From: UBA3210 sp048359995
GTDB taxonomy: Bacteria; Bacillota_I; Bacilli_A; RFN20; CAG-449
Length of the DNA stretch: 64,000 nucleotides
Assembly: GCA_048359995.1 (NCBI GenBank)
Contig: DBGCPK010000008.1
Span: forward strand, 62,001 to 126,000
Reading direction: 5' to 3'
Part shown: positions 7,891 through 16,833 of the stretch, piece after piece
Layout: each line of letters starts with the position of its first letter
Position numbering within the stretch: the first letter of the stretch is position 1
Position numbers and translations under genes: made by a program
The notes under the pieces: generated by a model
The model's database searches: none
What the model was told of the DNA's origin: nothing
Seen by the model: only the letters and a program-made list of their open reading frames with translations

Positions 7891-9354
7891 TTAACTATTT
7901 GCGGCGAACTTTTCAAGAGTCATACTGGATATAAGTCCGCTAATATCCGTTCCTAGATTATTTACGATTATATTGTCGAAGTCTGCATAATCAATATCCC
8001 TAACTTCATGAAAAATATTATTGTAGAGATATTCAGCGAAAGTATTCGCTAAAACTATAACAATAGGCGTTCCTTTTATGTCTCTTTTGGTAGCCGGCAC
8101 ATATCGCGAAGTAATAACTATCGTATATTCTCCACTAATTTCCTCTCTTTGTTCTCTCAGCCTTCCTGCATTTATGCCGAGAAGTTTATTTGCGGTCGAT
8201 TTAGACTCAACTGCAAATTTCTTTTTCTTTGTGACATATAAGCATTCTATATCGGTATGAGCCGCTCCGCCACGTTTAATTGCTTTGACATTATAAAACA
8301 TATTAAATCCTTCAGTTAATACGTCTTCAAACAAGTAAGCGGTTTCATTTTCCGGATTATTTGAATATTGTTCTATGAGTTTAGGTAATTCAAGCAACTT
8401 GCCTAAATCATCCGGTTCTCCAATTTCGCGCAACAATACTTGCGGATAAAAATTATATATTTCCTTTATGCAATCAATTGTTAATCTTTCAGGGTCATTA
8501 AGATTAACAGGTTGTGCATAACAAGAATATAATGCAAGCATCACATTTATGAAAGGAATACATTCTTCTTTTAGTGTAATATAACCTTTTGTCGCATATC
8601 TTCCGGTTGGCAAACTTTTGCTTGTGGGTTTTGATGGGTGATAAAGTTTGCAAAGCGTTTTACCTTCGACTTTATTGATTATTCCTATTTGGGCTAATAA
8701 TGTTTGAGTATAATACTCCCACTCGTAAACGGTATTCACGTAAGTATGTTCGTCCGACTGTAATTTGCTTATAATACTTCCATCATTTGATTTACGAATA
8801 GACAAAATTTCATTTACAATCTGTTCGTAGGTTTCAGGTACAACTTTTTTTACAAATGGAAGAACAATTTCCTCTTCATAATTATAAAGTTTGCCTTCTA
8901 ATCTTGAATCCATCAACAATTGGAAAATAAGTCTAAACGGAAATAATTGAAATTGATGACTTGTTCCGTTTGCAGGATGTTGAAACTGTATGGCAAACAT
9001 CATTGCGATAAAAATCTTTCGAAGTTTATCTTCTTCGGTAATATATTTCAAAAATAAATTTCCTAATGGGCTAAAAATAAATTTTTTATTACCGTTTGAT
9101 TTGTCTTCATATCCAAACATCCAAAATTCAAGCGTATTTATCCTATGATTAATGGAATCTAACGGTCGATCTTTTGAATTCCTCGCACTGTATAATTCTA
9201 AAGCGGCAAGCCGATCTTGCATTTTATGACGTTCCGATTCAGAAATATTCGTTTTGCAATTATTTTTCACATCCAAGGCAACCGCTTTAATCATCTCATA
9301 GTTACACGTATGTTTATAAATAATCCATTTTTCACGCTCTACATTAACAGACAC
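7891..9354 (-). CDS. Putative restriction endonuclease with a PD-(D/E)xK-like C-terminal core
   Basis: A 487-residue protein that I cannot place in a named family with confidence. It starts at a GTG (9354) directly behind GGGAGGAAAT, 2 bp after the tandem methyltransferase. The C-terminal third contains 'HTDIECLYV' (Asp368), 13 residues, then 'AVESKS' (Glu383, Lys385). This D...ExK arrangement on two predicted strands is typical of restriction nuclease active sites and is followed by alternating strands and helices. The N-terminal 300 residues are helical and could carry DNA recognition. The position between modification genes and vsr suggests it is the cognate nuclease, perhaps of Type IIS (AlwI-like) character. 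Confidence 0.6.
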   Translation of the reverse strand: MSVNVEREKWIIYKHTCNYEMIKAVALDVKNNCKTNISESERHKMQDRLAALELYSARNSKDRPLDSINHRINTLEFWMFGYEDKSNGNKKFIFSPLGNLFLKYITEEDKLRKIFIAMMFAIQFQHPANGTSHQFQLFPFRLIFQLLMDSRLEGKLYNYEEEIVLPFVKKVVPETYEQIVNEILSIRKSNDGSIISKLQSDEHTYVNTVYEWEYYTQTLLAQIGIINKVEGKTLCKLYHPSKPTSKSLPTGRYATKGYITLKEECIPFINVMLALYSCYAQPVNLNDPERLTIDCIKEIYNFYPQVLLREIGEPDDLGKLLELPKLIEQYSNNPENETAYLFEDVLTEGFNMFYNVKAIKRGGAAHTDIECLYVTKKKKFAVESKSTANKLLGINAGRLREQREEISGEYTIVITSRYVPATKRDIKGTPIVIVLANTFAEYLYNNIFHEVRDIDYADFDNIIVNNLGTDISGLISSMTLEKFAANS

Positions 9355-9356
9355 TT

Positions 9357-11513
9357 TTATTTCCTCCCAATTTTATTTACAACTTCAAATAGCAATTTAG
9401 GCGGGATCGCTTCTCCAATCACCGTTCTTATAAACGTATCGGTAGAATCTTTCGGAAAACTAATATCTTCTGGAATTGATGAAACAATGAATGTTTCAAG
9501 CAACGTCAATACTCTCGCATCAGAATAAGTTCCGTCAGGTAGCAATCTTCCTGGGTGAACATTATTATGTGAACTCATACTCCCGCTAAATGTCGTTCTT
9601 GTCGGACATGGTTCATTCCAATTCATTCTTTTAAACGTATTATGAAACCCCTTGATTCTCGTCCCATCTTCTTTCTTTGGATAAAAGATATCATTTTTTA
9701 ACGCACTTCTTCCCGTAGGCGTATGCTTTAATGCAATTACAGTTCTCTCGTTTTGCGGTTTTGCAAAATGCCATGGAATACCGGAATCCTGACCCGCTTC
9801 AAGAGAAGGCAAAGAACCTATTGCTTTTTTAAGTGGTATTTCTGATTGTGGAGTAGGCCACCCCCAAATTAGCCCTTTCCTGTACATTTTGACTATCGCT
9901 CTCGGACGAGATTGACATACGCCGTAATCCTTTGCGTTTAAGATTCGTGCTTCAAAGAAATATTTATTTGAATACTTCTTTTCTAAAATCTGCTCAAGTT
10001 TCAAATATTCTCCACCATAAGGAAAATACATATTGAGAAAAGTAGGGACATTTTCAATTAAAATATAATCAAAGTCACACTCATCAATGATTTCCAATGC
10101 TCTTAATATAAGAAAATTTCGTTTATCTTTTTCATAATTCGCTTGATTCTTATTCTTGCCCAAACTGCTTAGCCCTTGACAAGGGGGAGTAGCAAACAAC
10201 ATTTTGACATTATTTTTTTTTACAATATCAATCATATGTTCTTTTGTATTATCATCCATAATATCACCGCAATACATTTCAGCATTCGGATAAAAATATT
10301 GATAACACTTCGCCCGCTTAGAAAGTAATTCGTTTCCGGCAATAATATCTACATTTGTATTATGTAATAACAATTCTCCGATACCGGCGCTTGAAAACAA
10401 AGAGATTGCTTTTATTCTTTTATTTTCATCCATGTCATAGTTCTCAAAAACGATACCGCTAACGATACTTTTGAGCATAAGCGGAGGGATAGATTCGCCA
10501 ATGCATTGACGAATTAGTAACTCGGGTGTGTTAGAAGGGATACTCCAGTCCATAGGAAGCGAGTCCAGAATCATTAACTCCAAAGGCGTAAGAACCCGAG
10601 CATCGGAATATGTGCCATCGGAAAGCAAACGACCAGGATGAACATTGCGTTGAGATGCTATACAATCGTTGCGAATCGTAATCGTTGGCGCAGGCATATC
10701 CCATCTGATACGTCTATAAGACGAATGATATCCTTTAATAGGTGTACCATCCTTTTTTTGTGGAAAATATACCGAATTTTCAAAAGCCGTATGACCTGTA
10801 GGCGTATGTTTCATCCATAAAATGTTTTCCGCAGTATGATGGCGCGCATAATGCCATTTAATATTGGATTTTTCTCCGGCTTCAAGAGATGGAAGATTTC
10901 CAATTGCTTCTTGAACCGTAACTTTATGATCTTGTTTTTGTGGCCAATTCCAAACTGTGCCTTTTTTGTGCATTTTTATTATTGCGCGCAATCTTACTTG
11001 CGGAACACCATAATCAGACGAATCAACTATTTTACTATCAATATCATATTCGCTTCCAAACTCTAAATTCAGTATGTCTAATATCAAATGTGGTTTTGAT
11101 TTATACTTAAGTTGGATTTTTAAGAGCGTTGGCACATTTTCAATTAAAACGTATGTAGGTCTTGTTCTAAAGATAGCCTTGACCACATAAGTTATTAAAT
11201 AATTACGCGAGTCCGCTTCCAATGAAAGACTGCTCCGGTTTTTACCCGCAACACTCATTCCTTGACATGGAGGAGAAGCCAAAAGAAAATCCAATGGTTT
11301 TGGCGACGAATTTATAATATTTTCAAAAACTATTTGATTTGTAATATCTCCGCAAATTACATTCGTTTCTGGAAAAATAGATTTGTATAAATCGGCTCTT
11401 TGTTTAATCAATTCGTTAGCGACCATAATATCAATTCCAACATCCTTAAAATAAGTTTCACCAATACCTGCACCGGCAAACAACGAAATACCCTTTAATC
11501 TTTTGTTATTCAT
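9357..11513 (-). CDS. Tandem (two-domain) DNA cytosine-5 methyltransferase
   Basis: A 718-residue fusion of two complete m5C methyltransferases, about twice the usual family length. Domain 1 (1-357): motif I ISLFAGAGIGE (9-19), motif IV PPCQG (catalytic Cys83), ENV (125-127), QVRLR (172-176), IGESIPP (338-344). Domain 2 (361-718): ISLFSSAGIGE (370-380), PPCQG (Cys445), ENV (487-489), QSRPR, IGEAIPP. The recognition regions are clearly related ('KHTPTG', 'DGTxIKG', 'NVHPGRLLxDGTYSDARVLT' in both) but diverged. A natural reading is that each domain methylates one strand of an asymmetric site. Its start overlaps the controller gene by 8 bp. Confidence 0.92.
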   Translation of the reverse strand: MNNKRLKGISLFAGAGIGETYFKDVGIDIMVANELIKQRADLYKSIFPETNVICGDITNQIVFENIINSSPKPLDFLLASPPCQGMSVAGKNRSSLSLEADSRNYLITYVVKAIFRTRPTYVLIENVPTLLKIQLKYKSKPHLILDILNLEFGSEYDIDSKIVDSSDYGVPQVRLRAIIKMHKKGTVWNWPQKQDHKVTVQEAIGNLPSLEAGEKSNIKWHYARHHTAENILWMKHTPTGHTAFENSVYFPQKKDGTPIKGYHSSYRRIRWDMPAPTITIRNDCIASQRNVHPGRLLSDGTYSDARVLTPLELMILDSLPMDWSIPSNTPELLIRQCIGESIPPLMLKSIVSGIVFENYDMDENKRIKAISLFSSAGIGELLLHNTNVDIIAGNELLSKRAKCYQYFYPNAEMYCGDIMDDNTKEHMIDIVKKNNVKMLFATPPCQGLSSLGKNKNQANYEKDKRNFLILRALEIIDECDFDYILIENVPTFLNMYFPYGGEYLKLEQILEKKYSNKYFFEARILNAKDYGVCQSRPRAIVKMYRKGLIWGWPTPQSEIPLKKAIGSLPSLEAGQDSGIPWHFAKPQNERTVIALKHTPTGRSALKNDIFYPKKEDGTRIKGFHNTFKRMNWNEPCPTRTTFSGSMSSHNNVHPGRLLPDGTYSDARVLTLLETFIVSSIPEDISFPKDSTDTFIRTVIGEAIPPKLLFEVVNKIGRK

Positions 11514-11706
11514 AAATAATATCCATTACCTCTCCAATATTGCAACGTAGTGTCAAACAAATTTTTATCATCACATCCATTGAAACAGGCTCGTTATTGT
11601 TTAATTTAGTTAATGTCGTAGACCCAATTCCCGTCAACTCTTTCAAGACTCTTTTTTTCATTCCTAAATCAATTAGTTTTTTCCATAATTTGGAATACGA
11701 CACCAT
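11506..11706 (-). CDS. XRE-family HTH controller of the restriction-modification operon
   Basis: A 66-residue protein consisting of a single Cro/C1-type helix-turn-helix of the HTH_26 kind ('RVLKELTGIGSTTLTKLNNNEPVSMDVMIKICLTLRCNIGEVMDII'). It is the first gene of the six-gene operon and overlaps the tandem methyltransferase by 8 bp. It is preceded by GAGG and a promoter overlapped by repeated GATATTTC motifs. Size, position and operator-like repeats resemble C proteins of Type II systems, which time methylase and nuclease expression; autoregulation is inferred. Confidence 0.82.
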   Translation of the reverse strand: MVSYSKLWKKLIDLGMKKRVLKELTGIGSTTLTKLNNNEPVSMDVMIKICLTLRCNIGEVMDIIYE

Positions 11707-11730
11707 AGCAATCTAACCTCATTTTTATTT

Positions 11731-11802
11731 ATTGTAATGTAAATTCGCCGATATTTCAAGTGTTATTAACGATACTTCAAACAATAAAACCGAAATATCG
11801 GC
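11731..11802 (-). promoter_or_regulatory. Promoter and operator repeats of the defence operon
   Basis: Minus-strand promoter: -35 TTGAAA (11759-11754), a 17-bp spacer, -10 TACAAT (11736-11731). Overlapping it is a perfect 11-bp inverted repeat (GCCGATATTTC 11747-11757, GAAATATCGGC 11792-11802). A third, imperfect direct copy, CGATACTTCAA, lies at 11770-11780, exactly 21 bp (two helical turns) from CGATATTTCAA at 11749-11759. This array is probably the binding site of the adjacent HTH protein. Confidence 0.7.
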
Positions 11803-11898
11803 ACGTTTATTCAGCATTAAAAAATGCTCAATGGAAAGTAGTGCATTTACCAACAAAACCGATCATATTTTATTGCTTGTTCATTTTCTTTACAAACG

Positions 11899-11932
11899 AA
11901 ATGGCAGACCTTTAACTAAAGCCCTGCCATTT
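11899..11932 (-). terminator. Possible terminator downstream of nifJ
   Basis: A 9-bp stem (AAATGGCAG 11899-11907, CTGCCATTT 11924-11932) with an internal smaller CTTTA/TAAAG pairing. There is no strong T tract on either side, so termination may be weak. It lies in the gap between nifJ and the head of the defence operon. Confidence 0.45.
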
Positions 11933-11972
11933 GATTAACTCTTTTTTAGCGTACTTTTATCAATCTTTTGTT

Positions 11973-14900
11973 TTAATCGTGAAATTTTTTGAGACGATTC
12001 CAGCGATCCTCGGCGTATTTCTGCGATTTCGTCAGCAACTCTTCGCAATGATCCGGATTGACTTTCGGCAGTTGCGAGTAGCGCGTTTCGCTCATCAGGA
12101 AATCGCGGAATTTGCTGAAATCCGGTTCCGGGCAATCGATTTGCAACGGGTCTTTGCCCTCGGCTTTCAATCTCGGATCGTAACGGAAGATCGGGAAATA
12201 TCCGCATTCAACCGCGCGTTTCTCCGTCAATTGCGCATTCGAGAGCCCGCCTTTGATACCATGGTTGGCGCAAGGAGAGTAGCAAATGACCAGCGACGGA
12301 CCGTCGTAACTTTCCGCTTCTTTCAAAGCTTTAATCGCCTGAACCTTATTTGCTCCCATGCTGACTTGCGCTACGTAAACGTGACCGTAAGTCATCGCCA
12401 TCAAGGCGAGGAATTTCTTCGCCGATTTCTTTCCGGAAGCCGTAAATTTTGCAATCGATCCGGTGTGAGACGATTTGGACGATTGTCCGCCCGTATTGGA
12501 ATAAACCTCGGTGTCGAGAACCATCACATTGACGTCTTCTTCGTTGGCGAGAACGTGGTCGAGTCCCCCGTAACCGATATCGTACGCCCAACCGTCGCCG
12601 CCGACGATCCATACCGATTTATCGAGGAGATCTCCTTCATAAGGAAGAATCTTCTTGATTCCTTCGGAACGGCTCGCATGAACCAGTTCGATCAAGCGAT
12701 CTTTAATCGCCCGAACGTGTTCGCGATTCTTGATGTTTGCGATGTAATCGTCGATAACTTGCTGCAATTCTTCTTCGCATTCCGCCTTGTTTTCTTCGAG
12801 AATACGGACGATTTCCGCTAATTTGTAATTCGTAGCCACCCTCATGCCGTAACCATATTCGGCATTGTCTTCAAACAGGGAGTTTGCCCAAGCGATTCCC
12901 TCGCCGTTTTTATCCGTGCAGAACGGAGTCAGAGGCGTAGAGCCGTTGTAGATGGAAGAACACCCCGTTGCGTTGGCGATCAGCATATCTTTTCCGAAAA
13001 GTTGAGAAGCCAGACGATAGTACGGCGTTTCTCCGCAACCGGCGCAAGCACCGGAAATTTCCACGTACGGCATCAACAGCGAAGCGCCCTTGACGGTAGT
13101 AACCGGAGCTACGTTGCTCTTGTATTCGACATGCTTGTAAAGGTAGTCCGCCGCCGGTTCCTGAACTTCATACTGCGATTTGGCTTCGACCATCTCCAAA
13201 GCCTTTTTCGTTACCAAATTGCCATTTTCGTCCTTGACTTTTTTGCCCGGACATTCGACGACGCAAAGCGAGCAGCCGACGCAATTCCGCGGAGTCACCT
13301 GAATCCGGAATTTCATTCCTTTGACGGCAGGTCCGCCCATCGCATCGAGAACGTCGCCCTTTACGTTTTCCGGCATTCCTGATACTTCGGCTTCGTTGAG
13401 AAGGAACGGTCGAATCGTCGCATGAGGACAGACGAACGCGCATTGCCCGCATTGAATGCAGTTTTCTTTGATCCAATGAGGTACGCGGTCGGCAATGGAT
13501 CGTTTTTCCTTGAAAGTGACGTCATTTCTCATCGTTCCGGTTAAAAGTTCGTATTCGGTGAATTTGCTGACCGGAAGATCGTATCCGTCCAAAGATCCGA
13601 TCACATTGACATAGGAATCGAAGTATTCATCGCCGGTCGTCGCATAAACCTTATTGCCCGGAAGCGAAGCCCATTCTTCTTTGACCTTGATTTCGATAAG
13701 GCCTTCCGCGCCGGCGTCGATCGCTTTCCAGTTCATCATGACGATATCGTCGCCCTTTTTCGCGTAGGATTTTTTCGCGAATTTCTTCATCCAGTCCTGC
13801 GCTTCGCGATACGGCATGATGTTTTGATTCAAATAGAAGAAAGACGCTTGAAGAATCGTGTTGGTTCTTCTTCCCAAGCCGATTTCTCCGGCGATTTTAT
13901 TCGCGTCGATAATATAGAATTTCGCGTGTTTTTCCGCTAATTGCTTTTTCACGCGATTCGGCAGGCGGCTTTCGAGTTCATCTGCCGGAATGTCGGTATT
14001 CAAAAGGAATGTACCGCCGTTTTTCAGGCATTTGAGCATATCGAATTTATAAATGTAGGAATCCAGAGAACAGGAAAGGAAATCCGCGTTTTCGATGTAA
14101 TAAGTCGAGCGGATCGGCTCTTTACCGAACCTCAGATGAGAACGGGTAACTCCTCCGGCTTTTCTGGAATCGTAAGCGAAATACGCCTGCGCATACTGAT
14201 GCGTGGCATCGCCGATGATCTTGATCGAGGATTTATTCGCGGAAACCGTACCGTCCGACCCCAACCCGTAAAACAGGCAAGAGGTGTAATTGCCGTCGAC
14301 GTGGAAAGTATCGTCGACAGGAATCGAGAGGTGCGTGACATCGTCGTGAATTCCTACGGTGAATCCGTGCCACGAATGCTCGGCGTCGAGGAAATCAAAG
14401 ACCGCTTTGATATGCTTCGGCTGGGTATCCTTGCTGGAAAGCCCGTAGCGGCCTCCGAGAACGAGATCGACCGCGCGGTGAGTCTGCTCCAAAGCGGAGA
14501 CGACATCCAAATATAGCGGTTCGCCGGTCGCGCCCATTTCTTTGGTGCGATCCAAAACCGCGATCTTTTTGACCGAATCCGGCAGTACCGAAACCAAATG
14601 TTTTGCCGAGAACGGACGATAGAGATGCACTTTCACAAGACCCACTTTTTCGCCTTTGGCGTTTAACGCGTCGACGACTTCTTCGGCGCATTCGGTGACC
14701 GATCCCATCGCGATGATGACCTTAGTCGCGTCGGTTGCGCCGTAATAGACAAACGGCGCGTATGTTCTGCCCGTCAATTCGCTCGCCGCTTTGAAATACT
14801 CGTCGGCAATGTCGATGACTTTGGCATAATGCGCATTCTGCGCTTCTCTTCCCTGAAAGTATATGTCGTCGTTTTCCGCACCGCCGCGCGTTACCGGATG

Positions 14901-15545
14901 GGTATGCGGATTCAAAGCGTGATCGCGGAAATTCTTCAGCGCTTCCCGATCGATCAGTTCGTTCCACGCTTCGTTATCGATAAATTCAACGTTTTGAATT
15001 TCATGAGAAGTCCGGAAACCATCGAAGAAATGGATCACCGGCGTCTGCGATTTAATCGCGATCAAATGCGCGACGGGCGCCAAATCGGCACATTCTTGCA
15101 CCGAATGCGCGCACATCATCGTCGCACCGGTCTGACGACAAGCGTAAATATCCTGATGATCGCCGAAAATCGACAGCGAACGGGTAGCCAAACTTCTCGC
15201 CGAAACGTGCAGAACCGCCGGGAGGCATTCGCCCACCCACTTGTAAATATTCGGAATCATCAAAAGCAATCCCTGAGATGCGGTATACGTGCTGGCCAAA
15301 GAACCGGCTTGCAAAGCGCCGTGAACCGTACCCGAAGCCCCCGCTTCCGACTGCATTTCGACAACCTTGACCTGACTGCCGAAACAATTCTTTTTGCCCT
15401 CGCAGGAATATTGTTCCACCAATTCCGCCATCGTGGAAGACGGAGTAATCGGATAAATACTCGCTACTTCGGTAAAATTATAGGAAGCCAACGCGGTCGC
15501 AGTATTACCGTCAACAGAGAGAAATGTTTTTTTAACCTCTTTCAT
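11973..15545 (-). CDS. nifJ: Pyruvate:ferredoxin (flavodoxin) oxidoreductase
   Basis: Single-chain PFOR, which converts pyruvate and CoA to acetyl-CoA, CO2 and reduced ferredoxin in the cytoplasm of anaerobes. I choose the ATG at 15545 (1190 aa, MKEVKKTFLS); an ATG at 15575 lies upstream of the AAGGAGG site. Domains in order: an N-terminal pyruvate-binding domain ('YPITPSSTMAE'), a gamma domain, and a two-cluster ferredoxin domain (CIQCGQCAFVCP near 696-707, CVGCSLCVVECP near 755-766). The C-terminal TPP domain has 'GDGWAYDIGYGGLDH' and 'VYSNTGGQSSKS'. The lone Cys of the third cluster ('ACAGCGETPY') is present. Length is normal (about 1170-1200). Confidence 0.96.
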   Translation of the reverse strand: MKEVKKTFLSVDGNTATALASYNFTEVASIYPITPSSTMAELVEQYSCEGKKNCFGSQVKVVEMQSEAGASGTVHGALQAGSLASTYTASQGLLLMIPNIYKWVGECLPAVLHVSARSLATRSLSIFGDHQDIYACRQTGATMMCAHSVQECADLAPVAHLIAIKSQTPVIHFFDGFRTSHEIQNVEFIDNEAWNELIDREALKNFRDHALNPHTHPVTRGGAENDDIYFQGREAQNAHYAKVIDIADEYFKAASELTGRTYAPFVYYGATDATKVIIAMGSVTECAEEVVDALNAKGEKVGLVKVHLYRPFSAKHLVSVLPDSVKKIAVLDRTKEMGATGEPLYLDVVSALEQTHRAVDLVLGGRYGLSSKDTQPKHIKAVFDFLDAEHSWHGFTVGIHDDVTHLSIPVDDTFHVDGNYTSCLFYGLGSDGTVSANKSSIKIIGDATHQYAQAYFAYDSRKAGGVTRSHLRFGKEPIRSTYYIENADFLSCSLDSYIYKFDMLKCLKNGGTFLLNTDIPADELESRLPNRVKKQLAEKHAKFYIIDANKIAGEIGLGRRTNTILQASFFYLNQNIMPYREAQDWMKKFAKKSYAKKGDDIVMMNWKAIDAGAEGLIEIKVKEEWASLPGNKVYATTGDEYFDSYVNVIGSLDGYDLPVSKFTEYELLTGTMRNDVTFKEKRSIADRVPHWIKENCIQCGQCAFVCPHATIRPFLLNEAEVSGMPENVKGDVLDAMGGPAVKGMKFRIQVTPRNCVGCSLCVVECPGKKVKDENGNLVTKKALEMVEAKSQYEVQEPAADYLYKHVEYKSNVAPVTTVKGASLLMPYVEISGACAGCGETPYYRLASQLFGKDMLIANATGCSSIYNGSTPLTPFCTDKNGEGIAWANSLFEDNAEYGYGMRVATNYKLAEIVRILEENKAECEEELQQVIDDYIANIKNREHVRAIKDRLIELVHASRSEGIKKILPYEGDLLDKSVWIVGGDGWAYDIGYGGLDHVLANEEDVNVMVLDTEVYSNTGGQSSKSSHTGSIAKFTASGKKSAKKFLALMAMTYGHVYVAQVSMGANKVQAIKALKEAESYDGPSLVICYSPCANHGIKGGLSNAQLTEKRAVECGYFPIFRYDPRLKAEGKDPLQIDCPEPDFSKFRDFLMSETRYSQLPKVNPDHCEELLTKSQKYAEDRWNRLKKFHD

Positions 15546-15729
15546 AGTTTTTTTATTTTCCTCCTTAAAAACCATTTTTTATTATATACCAATCGATTTC
15601 AAATAAAAATATCAAATTCCGGATAATCGAAAAAAAACGAAGCAAAATAGCATAAATCCGATTCCCGTCCGAACGATTGAAAATAGTCTCTCCTCGTCGA
15701 AATCGCAAAACGGAAACGTCGATCGAAAT

Positions 15730-16614
15730 CTATTTGAGAGATCGGATATACTCCTCGACTTGATCCCGAAGATCGGATCGATCCAAAGCAAAGTCGATGG
15801 TGGCTTTAACGAATCCGAATTTGTCGCCGACGTCGTAACGCGTGCCTTCGAAATCGTAAGCGTAGACTTTCTGGCTATCCAAAAGTTTTTTGATCGCGTC
15901 GGTCAATTGAATCTCTCCGCCTTTTCCGGCTTCCTGACGATCCAAAATGTCGAAAATTTCCGGTGTCAGCACATATCTTCCCAAAACCGCGAAACGCGAC
16001 GGAGCCTCCTCTTTCTTCGGTTTTTCGACAAAATCGCAGATTTCCACCAAGCGCGCATTCAGTTTCTTAACCGGCTTGACCACGCCGTATTTATGCACCG
16101 CTTCGGGGCTGACGCTTTGTACGCCCAAAACGCTGTATCCCGTCCGATCGTAAACGTCGATCAACTGTTTCAACGCGGGAATGCCTTTTTCCGACCGGTT
16201 GACGACCACATCGTCGCCGAGAAGGATTGCAAAAGGCTCGTTGCCGACGAATTCTCTGCCCAAACCGATCGCGTGTCCCAACCCTTTCGGATCCAACTGT
16301 TTCACATAAGAGATCTTCGCCATCGTTCCGATTCGATGAATCAAAGCGCATTCCTCGCCTTTTCCCGTTTCCGTAAGTTTATCTTCCAACCTTCGGTCGA
16401 CGCTGAAATGGCAGTGAATCGATTCTTTATACGGATTGTCGATGATTAAAATCTCTTCGATTCCCGAATCCAACGCTTCCTGAACGATATATTGAATTGT
16501 CGGAATATCGACTATCGGAAGCATTTCTTTCGGAATCGCCTTTGTCGCCGGTAAAAAACGAGTCCCCAGACCCGCAGCCGGTATAATTGCTTTTTTTACT
16601 TTTTTCAGATTCAT
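15730..16614 (-). CDS. galU: UTP--glucose-1-phosphate uridylyltransferase
   Basis: 294 residues, which makes UDP-glucose, the precursor of UDP-glucuronate via Ugd (21872-23095) and of many envelope glycans. The nucleotidyltransferase signature 'GLGTRFLPATKAIPKEMLPI' is at residues 16-35. Further GalU motifs are 'AIGLGREFVG', 'LLGDDVV' and 'GGEIQLTDAI'. The start follows AGGAGA. It is the expected length and stands alone, 184 bp downstream of nifJ's predicted start in the same direction. Confidence 0.95.
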   Translation of the reverse strand: MNLKKVKKAIIPAAGLGTRFLPATKAIPKEMLPIVDIPTIQYIVQEALDSGIEEILIIDNPYKESIHCHFSVDRRLEDKLTETGKGEECALIHRIGTMAKISYVKQLDPKGLGHAIGLGREFVGNEPFAILLGDDVVVNRSEKGIPALKQLIDVYDRTGYSVLGVQSVSPEAVHKYGVVKPVKKLNARLVEICDFVEKPKKEEAPSRFAVLGRYVLTPEIFDILDRQEAGKGGEIQLTDAIKKLLDSQKVYAYDFEGTRYDVGDKFGFVKATIDFALDRSDLRDQVEEYIRSLK

Positions 16615-16781
16615 TTCTTTTCTCCTAATCTATTTTTTATTATATCATCGGCGGAATAAAATGCAATCCGTCAAAACGGACAAGGAGCAAAACTTCGGAA
16701 CAACGTTTTCCACCCTTAACGATGCGAAAAGGTAAAATCCTCTTTCGTCCGAAGGCGAAAGAACTCAAAAAAAATATCATA

Positions 16782-16810
16782 TTGATTTCTCTTTTTGAAT
16801 TCAGTAAAAT
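16782..16810 (+). promoter_or_regulatory. Promoter of the HPr-like gene
   Basis: -35 TTGATT (16782-16787), a 17-bp spacer, -10 TAAAAT (16805-16810), 23 bp before the ATG. Confidence 0.65.
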
Positions 16811-16833
16811 AGAATAGACGGGAGGGATTTACT

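Noticed and set aside
13941..14516. 191-codon plus-strand frame within nifJ
   Set aside because: Antisense to a complete PFOR gene; no domain or initiation signal.
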